Source: an uncultured Oscillospiraceae bacterium (GTDB lineage Bacteria; Bacillota_A; Clostridia; Oscillospirales; Oscillospiraceae). From it: a stretch of 18,786 nucleotides of DNA. The stretch covers positions 1 through 18,786 of the forward strand of contig CAKTZK010000026.1 of NCBI GenBank assembly GCA_934635515.1. The letters run 5' to 3'. The notes under the pieces were generated by a model. That model was not told where the DNA came from. It made no database searches and saw only the letters and a list, made by a program, of their open reading frames with translations. Both the position numbers and the translations under genes were made by a program. This document shows, in pieces, positions 14,041 to 18,786 of this stretch (position 1 is its first letter; every line of letters starts with the position of its first letter).

Positions 14041-15087
14041 ATGGCATCGGAAAAGAAAACCGCCAAAAACGCCGCCTTTGACCGGCTTCGCGCCGCACTG
14101 AAGGCCCAAACTCCCGCCCGGGCCTACCTCTTCTATGGGGAGGAGAGCTACCTGCGCCAGACCTATGTGCAGCAGCTCCAGGCCCTGCTGATCCCCAAGG
14201 GCAGCGAAGATTTTAACCTCCACCGCCTCTCCGGCGCGCGCCTGACCGTTCAGGAGGTGGCCGACGCCGTGGAGGCCATGCCCATGATGGCTCCCAGCAC
14301 CCTGGTTGCCGTCACGGACTGGGACATTTTCAAGCTGGAGGAGTCCCAGCGCAGCCAGCTCATCGAGCTTTTGGAGGACATCCCGGAGTACTGCACGCTG
14401 CTGTTCATCTACGACACCGTTCCCTATAAGCGGGACGGGAAGATGAAAAAGCTGGCCGCCGCCATCGACAAAAATGTGGAGGTGGTGGAGTTTCAGGGCC
14501 AGTCCCGGGACGCCCTGGTCCGGTGGCTGCAAAAGCGCTTCCGGGCCCTGGACCACCAGATCGACCTCACCACCGCGGACTATATGCTCTTTTACTGCGG
14601 CACCATGATGGATAATCTCATCAGCGAGGTGAGCAAGGTAGCCGCCTACGCCAAGGCAGAGCAGATCACCACCGCCGACATCGATGCCGTGGCCGAGCCG
14701 GTGCTGGACGCCCGCATTTTCGACATGACCAACCACATCTCTTCCGGAAAATACGACCAGGCCGCCGCCGTGCTGGGAGATCTGCTGCGTATGCAGACGG
14801 AGCCCATCGTCATTCTGGGGGCCATCGGCAAGGAGCTGCGCCGGCTCTATACCGCCCGTATGGCCTTAGACGGCGGCAAGGACCGCTTCTGGCTCATGGA
14901 CCTGTGGCAGATGCGCAGCGACTACCCCGCAAAGCTTCTCCTGCAGGCGGCCCGGAATGTGGACCACGAGTGGTGTAAGCGCTCCCTCACCGCCTGCCAG
15001 GTGCTGGATAGGCGCATGAAGAGCGAAAAGAACATCGACCGGGAGGGCGAGCTGACGAAATTTGTACTGGAGCTGGCACAAAAATGA
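14041..15087 (+). CDS. holA: DNA polymerase III subunit delta
   Basis: HolA (delta, YqeN in B. subtilis) is the clamp-loader subunit that opens the beta sliding clamp at the replication fork. The 348-aa protein has the family's length and order. An AAA+-like N-terminal domain contains YLFYGEESYLRQ and, further on, DIPEYCTLLFIYD; a helical middle follows with TTADYMLFYCGTMMDNLISEVSKV; the C-terminal collar domain includes AIGKELRRLYTARM. As expected for delta, it lacks a functional P-loop. AAAGGAA lies about 10 bases before the ATG. comEC followed by holA is a known Firmicutes order. Its stop overlaps the start of rnmV (ATGA), implying coupled translation. Confidence 0.94.
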   Translation: MASEKKTAKNAAFDRLRAALKAQTPARAYLFYGEESYLRQTYVQQLQALLIPKGSEDFNLHRLSGARLTVQEVADAVEAMPMMAPSTLVAVTDWDIFKLEESQRSQLIELLEDIPEYCTLLFIYDTVPYKRDGKMKKLAAAIDKNVEVVEFQGQSRDALVRWLQKRFRALDHQIDLTTADYMLFYCGTMMDNLISEVSKVAAYAKAEQITTADIDAVAEPVLDARIFDMTNHISSGKYDQAAAVLGDLLRMQTEPIVILGAIGKELRRLYTARMALDGGKDRFWLMDLWQMRSDYPAKLLLQAARNVDHEWCKRSLTACQVLDRRMKSEKNIDREGELTKFVLELAQK

Positions 15088-15680
15088 GCAAACCGCACAT
15101 CAAAGAGGTCATCGTGGTGGAGGGCCGCTACGATAAGAATATCCTCTCCCAGGTGGTGGATGCCACCATCGTGGAGACCGGCGGCTTTTCCGTGTTCAAC
15201 GACCGGGAGAAGCTGGCCTTTCTCCGCACCCTGGCCCAAAAGCGGGGCATTATCCTGCTGACGGACTCGGACGGGGCGGGCTTCGTCATCCGCAACTATC
15301 TCAAGGGCGCTATCCCCAAGGAGCAGGTGAAGCAGGCCTATATCCCCGATATTCCCGGCAAGGAGCGCCGCAAGCGCAAGGCCGGGAAGGAAGGCAAGCT
15401 TGGCGTGGAGGGCATGACTCCGGACATTCTTCTGGAAGCCCTGCGCCGCAGCGGCGCCACCTTTGACGGCGAAACCGCCGCCCCGGCGTCGCAGCCCATC
15501 ACCAAGGCCGACCTGCTGGAAAAAGGCCTCATCGGCCCCGGCAGCGCGGAGAAGCGTCAGGCTCTGCTCAAGGCTTTATCCCTTCCCGAGCACCTGACCC
15601 CCAACGCCCTGCTGGAGGCTTTGAATATTATGCTGACCCCCGCCGAGTTTAATGACCTATCTTTTGGTAATAACGAATAA
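15084..15680 (+). CDS. rnmV: Ribonuclease M5
   Basis: Ribonuclease M5 makes the final double cut that matures 5S rRNA precursor in Gram-positive bacteria, acting on the rRNA bound to ribosomal protein L18. The 198-aa product opens with a TOPRIM domain: IVVEGRYDKN supplies the glutamate (E13) and LLTDSDGAG the DxD pair (D61, D63) that bind metal. RKRKAGKEGKLGVEGM, a basic loop typical of the family, follows near residue 97, then the helical C-terminal domain. The start overlaps holA by 4 bp. In B. subtilis rnmV lies next to ksgA and yabE, so its place here as third gene of a comEC-holA operon is a different arrangement. Confidence 0.93.
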   Translation: MSKPHIKEVIVVEGRYDKNILSQVVDATIVETGGFSVFNDREKLAFLRTLAQKRGIILLTDSDGAGFVIRNYLKGAIPKEQVKQAYIPDIPGKERRKRKAGKEGKLGVEGMTPDILLEALRRSGATFDGETAAPASQPITKADLLEKGLIGPGSAEKRQALLKALSLPEHLTPNALLEALNIMLTPAEFNDLSFGNNE

Positions 15681-15693
15681 AAATAAGAGAAAA

Positions 15694-15727
15694 AGATTTC
15701 CATTACTTATAGTGGAAGTCTTTTTTT
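15694..15727 (+). terminator. Terminator of comEC-holA-rnmV
   Basis: A 12-bp stem with two G-U pairs (15694-15705 with 15710-15721, loop CTTA) is followed by seven T (15721-15727), 13 bp past the rnmV stop. Confidence 0.9.
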
Positions 15728-15732
15728 ACCCA

Positions 15733-15741
15733 TGGTATTAT
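15733..15741 (+). promoter_or_regulatory. Possible extended -10 promoter of the M28 gene
   Basis: TGG followed by TATTAT (15736-15741), right after the rnmV terminator, fits an extended -10 element; the -35 position (15713-15718, TGGAAG) lies in the terminator stem and matches poorly. A leader of about 80 bases precedes the ATG at 15827. This is the best candidate in a short AT-rich gap. Confidence 0.45.
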
Positions 15742-15826
15742 AAAAGTGGTAATTATTTTCGAAAAGAGGTCCCGTCATTAGCTGACCAACGCCAAAAACG
15801 AATGAAAAAGAAAAGAGGGTACACCA

Positions 15827-18520
15827 ATGAAAAAAATCAGAACCTTGTTAGCGATGATTCTTTCCCTGTGCCTGATCCTGGGCATGGCTACCCCCGCATT
15901 CGCAGAAAACGACGATGAAACCACGGAAATGCAGACCCTGGTAGAGACCCTTGGCAAATATGTGGACGGCGAAGACATTTTCGACTACCTGTCCTATATC
16001 TACCTGGGCTGGCGCACCACCGGCGGCTCCTGGCAGAACCAGGTGATCGACACCTTCGTGGTAGATCAGCTGAAAAAAGCCGGCTATGAATTCATGGGCG
16101 GCGAATCCGTGGCCCTGGGGACCAAGGGCTCCAACGACATGAGCGGCAAACACGACAAGGACTACTCATGGGTCACTTATTATGACGTAGATACTCTGAC
16201 CTGGGATCCGGAGTACGCAAAGCTCTCCATTACCACCAAAGCCAATTTTGACGGCGTGGATAAGCTCATTGACCGCGTCAATGTGGAGACCTACGGCTTC
16301 AATCCCACCACCGATACATATAAAGAGCATTACGGTGTCAAGTCCATCGACGAGATGTGGCAGTGGATCACCGAGAAGGACGCGGACGGCAATCGTGTCA
16401 ACGTCCTCAACGGCAAGGAGGCCGAGCTGAATAAGCGCTGCCACCTGGCCTGGAACAGCTGCTTCACCGAGCCCGCCGGCACCAAGCCCGCCAACGCCGT
16501 AGGCGTCACCGGTGAGGTGGTGTATGTGGGCGCTGTCAGCGGCAGGAGCGGCTCCTACACCTGCACCAAGTATCCCACTGTGGACGAGGCCAATGCCAAC
16601 CTTTCCGGCAAGGTCATCCTGACGGATTCCAGGCTCAGCGCTGCTTTTGGCTTGGCCCAGCAGACCGGTGCTATCGCCGTCATGTCCACCGCCAGCCTCA
16701 ATAGCTACAGCACCCCCAAAGATGAAAACGGCAACATCCTGGAGCCCTTTGTCTACTCCGCCCGCTACGCCTCCGGCGCTGCCCTGAAAGACACCGCCGC
16801 GCAGACCGCCACCCGCAAGCCCATTGTGGAGTGGCAGTTCTCCAACGATCAGAAGGCCGCCCTCCTGGAGCTGCTGGAGAAGGCCGACGGCACCCCTGTG
16901 TACGCCACCAATGTCAGCATCGGCCGCACCTACGCCATGAATGACGCCACCCAGGGCGGCAAGGGCCAGGCTGTGACCATGGCTGAGATCAAGGGCACCA
17001 CCCATCCCGACGAGCGGGTCATCATCTGCGCTCATGTGCAGGAGCCCGGCTCCAACGATAACGCCACCGGCGCCGCCTCCCTGCTGGGCCTGGCCACCAC
17101 CCTGAAGAAGATGGTGGACAGCGGCATCATCGAGCATCCCCAGCGCACCATCACCTTCCTCTGGGGCGATGAGATGAATCTGGCCACCCTGTGGCTGAAC
17201 AGCCATCCCGATGAAAAGGCCAAGGTCCTCACCGTTCTGAACATGGACATGGTGGGCGAGGATCCTGAGAAGACCGGCGGCGTCATGCGCATTGAAAAGA
17301 CCCCCGACCCCTCCGCCAAGTACAATTACACCCTGGACACCCTGCCCTGGGAGGACGGCTCCGCCTATGATGACACCTTTGCCGATACCTCCGGCGAGTT
17401 CGTCCGCCTGCCCGACTCCCACACCCTGTGGGGTGCCAGCTCCTTTAGCAACCTCTTCCAGGACGGCTACTTCCTGAACGATCTCTATATGTATGCCGCC
17501 CAGGGTGTCATCAACTACCACGATGACGGCTTCCGGGTGGATGTCTGCCCCTATGAGGGCGGCAGCGACCACTCTCGCTTCCTGGCCCAGAATGTGCCCG
17601 CCCTGCTGACCTGGCACTTCACCGACTATAGCTATCACTCCTCCGTGGATACACTGAATATGTCCAGCGCCCGGGAGATGGAGAATGTCAGCATCACCAC
17701 CATGGCCACCGCCCTGATGATCGCCAACGCCACCGATGATAACGAGGCCCTGGCTCTGGAGATCATGGGCACCGTAGCCCTGGCCGCCCTGGACCGCTTC
17801 GACATTGAGCAGGCCAACACTCTGAATCACCGCGTCTTCACCCTGGCCCATGGCAAGGACTTTGCCGCCGCCCTGGCCAATGAGAAGGAAGTGCTCCAGG
17901 CCTGGGCCGATTGGTACAAGCAGGCCATCGCCTCCCCCGCCAAGTACCTGCTGGCTCAGCCCAGCCAGATCTTCCAGGATACCCAGGCCCAGCTGCTGGA
18001 CCTGCTGGATCAGCGCCTGGAGCTGGCTCTTGCCTGCGCCGATGAGTATTTGCAGGACGATGTGAAGCATACCGGTCTCACCAAGATCGAAGCCACTCAG
18101 CCCACCCACAGCGAGCCCGGCAACATCGAGTTCTGGTACTGCGTCAACTGCGATAAGCTCTTTGCCGACGCCGAGGCCACTAAGGAGCTCACCGAGGACG
18201 ATGTGCTCATCCCCTTCGTAGATCCCACTGTAAAGGCCAATGAAGGCGGCAAGGTCACCTTCAACGAGGATATGACCACGGCCACCATCACCCCGGACAG
18301 CGGCTATGCCATCAAGGACGTGCTGCTCAACGGCAAGAGCATGGGCAAGGTCACTAAGCTGGATAACCTGGTCTCCGGCGATGCCATTGAGGTGGTCTTC
18401 GAGAAGCTGCCCGCAGGCAATCCCGCCACCGGCGATAATACGCCCATCGTGGCTATGTTTGCCCTGCTGGCCCTGTCCGGCACCGGCGTTCTGCTGCTGC
18501 GCAGATGCAGGACCCACTGA
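15827..18520 (+). CDS. Secreted, sortase-anchored M28-family peptidase
   Basis: This 897-aa protein has a Sec signal peptide (about 1-26, cleavage after PAFA) and should act at the cell surface. A PA-like domain (about 225-310) precedes an M28 zinc aminopeptidase-type domain (about 385-635). Putative ligands are H403 (AHVQEPGSNDN), D411, E449 (WGDEM), D474 (NMDMVGED) and H582 (GGSDHSRF). The catalytic Asp of the usual HxD is Gln405 and the usual Glu-Glu pair is Asp448-Glu449, so activity may differ. Next come a helical part, a surface-protein repeat with a CxxC pair (about 748-797), a beta-rich repeat (about 803-862) and a sorting signal: NPATG (865-869), a hydrophobic helix and RRCRTH. AGAGGG precedes the ATG. 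It is a single-gene unit; its peptide substrate is unknown. Confidence 0.9.
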   Translation: MKKIRTLLAMILSLCLILGMATPAFAENDDETTEMQTLVETLGKYVDGEDIFDYLSYIYLGWRTTGGSWQNQVIDTFVVDQLKKAGYEFMGGESVALGTKGSNDMSGKHDKDYSWVTYYDVDTLTWDPEYAKLSITTKANFDGVDKLIDRVNVETYGFNPTTDTYKEHYGVKSIDEMWQWITEKDADGNRVNVLNGKEAELNKRCHLAWNSCFTEPAGTKPANAVGVTGEVVYVGAVSGRSGSYTCTKYPTVDEANANLSGKVILTDSRLSAAFGLAQQTGAIAVMSTASLNSYSTPKDENGNILEPFVYSARYASGAALKDTAAQTATRKPIVEWQFSNDQKAALLELLEKADGTPVYATNVSIGRTYAMNDATQGGKGQAVTMAEIKGTTHPDERVIICAHVQEPGSNDNATGAASLLGLATTLKKMVDSGIIEHPQRTITFLWGDEMNLATLWLNSHPDEKAKVLTVLNMDMVGEDPEKTGGVMRIEKTPDPSAKYNYTLDTLPWEDGSAYDDTFADTSGEFVRLPDSHTLWGASSFSNLFQDGYFLNDLYMYAAQGVINYHDDGFRVDVCPYEGGSDHSRFLAQNVPALLTWHFTDYSYHSSVDTLNMSSAREMENVSITTMATALMIANATDDNEALALEIMGTVALAALDRFDIEQANTLNHRVFTLAHGKDFAAALANEKEVLQAWADWYKQAIASPAKYLLAQPSQIFQDTQAQLLDLLDQRLELALACADEYLQDDVKHTGLTKIEATQPTHSEPGNIEFWYCVNCDKLFADAEATKELTEDDVLIPFVDPTVKANEGGKVTFNEDMTTATITPDSGYAIKDVLLNGKSMGKVTKLDNLVSGDAIEVVFEKLPAGNPATGDNTPIVAMFALLALSGTGVLLLRRCRTH

Positions 18521-18555
18521 TCTTCGCTGAACTTCATACCCTTGTTAAAAGCCAT

Positions 18556-18595
18556 GGCGGGGCGGACGGCAATGCTGTCCGCCCCGCCTTTTCTT
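18556..18595 (+). terminator. Terminator of the M28 peptidase gene
   Basis: A perfect 12-bp GC-rich stem (18556-18567 with 18577-18588) with a 9-base loop is followed by TTTTCTT, 35 bp past the stop codon. Confidence 0.93.
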
Positions 18596-18617
18596 GTTAA
18601 TGGAAGGGGAATATATC

Positions 18618-18646
18618 TTGCAATCTTTCCACAGGACAGATATAAT
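18618..18646 (+). promoter_or_regulatory. Predicted promoter of the CYTH gene
   Basis: TTGCAA (18618-18623), 17 bp and a perfect TATAAT (18641-18646). The transcript would start near 18653, about 26 bases before the ATG. Confidence 0.85.
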
Positions 18647-18678
18647 CATTGTAAGTAAACCATTTCGGGAGGAATTTT

Positions 18679-18786
18679 ATGAACACCCCTGAACCCCTGG
18701 AGATCGAGCGCCGCTTCCTCATTCTCCGCCCCGACCCGGAGGAACTGGAAAAACGCTGCTCCCATATCTATACCATGGAGCAAACC
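18679..18786 (+). CDS. CYTH-domain protein, N-terminal fragment
   Basis: Only the first 36 codons are inside the window; the frame is open to the edge. The start reads MNTPEPLEIERRFLIL, where EIERRFLI is the N-terminal signature of the CYTH (triphosphate tunnel metalloenzyme) superfamily, which hydrolyses inorganic triphosphate or related phosphates and includes class IV adenylate cyclases. The usual ExExK appears as E8-x-E10-x-R12, a conservative change. GGGAGGA (18667-18673) lies 5 bases before the ATG. Domain identity rests on this short motif, and the enzyme activity cannot be assigned. Confidence 0.75.
   Translation, partial: MNTPEPLEIERRFLILRPDPEELEKRCSHIYTMEQT

Noticed and set aside
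16166..18517. Very long open frame on the minus strand opposite the M28 gene
   Set aside because: It mirrors the plus-strand codons, gives a Gly/Val/His/Leu-rich product with no domain, and the plus-strand gene has signal peptide, motifs and terminator. It arises from GC-rich codon use.

Overview
The window reads as a GC-rich, spore-forming, anaerobic member of the Clostridia, most like Oscillospiraceae gut bacteria. This is an inference from gene content, not from a database search. The clues are an intact sporulation sigma factor K, a monomeric [FeFe] hydrogenase, a Clostridia-style 3D-domain cell wall protein, strong AAGGAGG ribosome binding sites, GC-rich third codon positions (which create many long spurious antisense frames) and short U-tract terminators. 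It looks like ordinary chromosome. I see no tRNA, rRNA, CRISPR array, prophage or intact insertion sequence.

Layout from left to right. (1) Positions 1-1460: rimM-trmD on the minus strand, with its own promoter and a strong terminator. (2) 1460-2943: a 358-bp regulatory region and a plus-strand gene for a membrane-anchored DUF348/G5/3D-domain wall protein. Its leader carries a WalR-type box and a hairpin between the Shine-Dalgarno sequence and the start codon. (3) 2942-4857: a tRNA-dihydrouridine synthase (minus) and an acidic protein of unknown function (plus), read from what looks like a symmetrical divergent promoter with one shared palindromic -35 element. (4) 4869-7386: a three-gene plus-strand operon for an AbrB-type regulator, an aluminum-resistance/methionine-gamma-lyase-like PLP enzyme and a DMT (EamA) exporter. 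(5) 7397-7668: an intergenic array of five or six perfect hairpins. (6) 7668-9926: a minus-strand operon for a group B-type [FeFe] hydrogenase and a TRIC-family membrane protein. (7) 9961-10653: sigK (minus). (8) 10904-11628: an XRE-family regulator (plus) with its own palindrome and terminator. (9) 11670-15727: the plus-strand operon comEC-holA-rnmV (DNA uptake channel, DNA polymerase III delta, ribonuclease M5). (10) 15733-18595: a large secreted M28-family peptidase with a PA-like domain and a sortase-type NPATG anchor. (11) 18618-end: the start of a CYTH-domain protein, cut by the window edge.

Functionally, most genes are housekeeping: tRNA modification, ribosome maturation, replication and 5S rRNA processing. 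The accessory content lies in the AbrB/PLP/EamA operon, the hydrogenase-TRIC pair, the anchored M28 peptidase with a modified active site, and the unknown acidic protein. I did not find a clear new multi-gene defence or mobile system. The most unusual signals are regulatory: the symmetrical divergent promoter, the hairpin-spaced ribosome binding site, the WalR-like box and the hairpin array.
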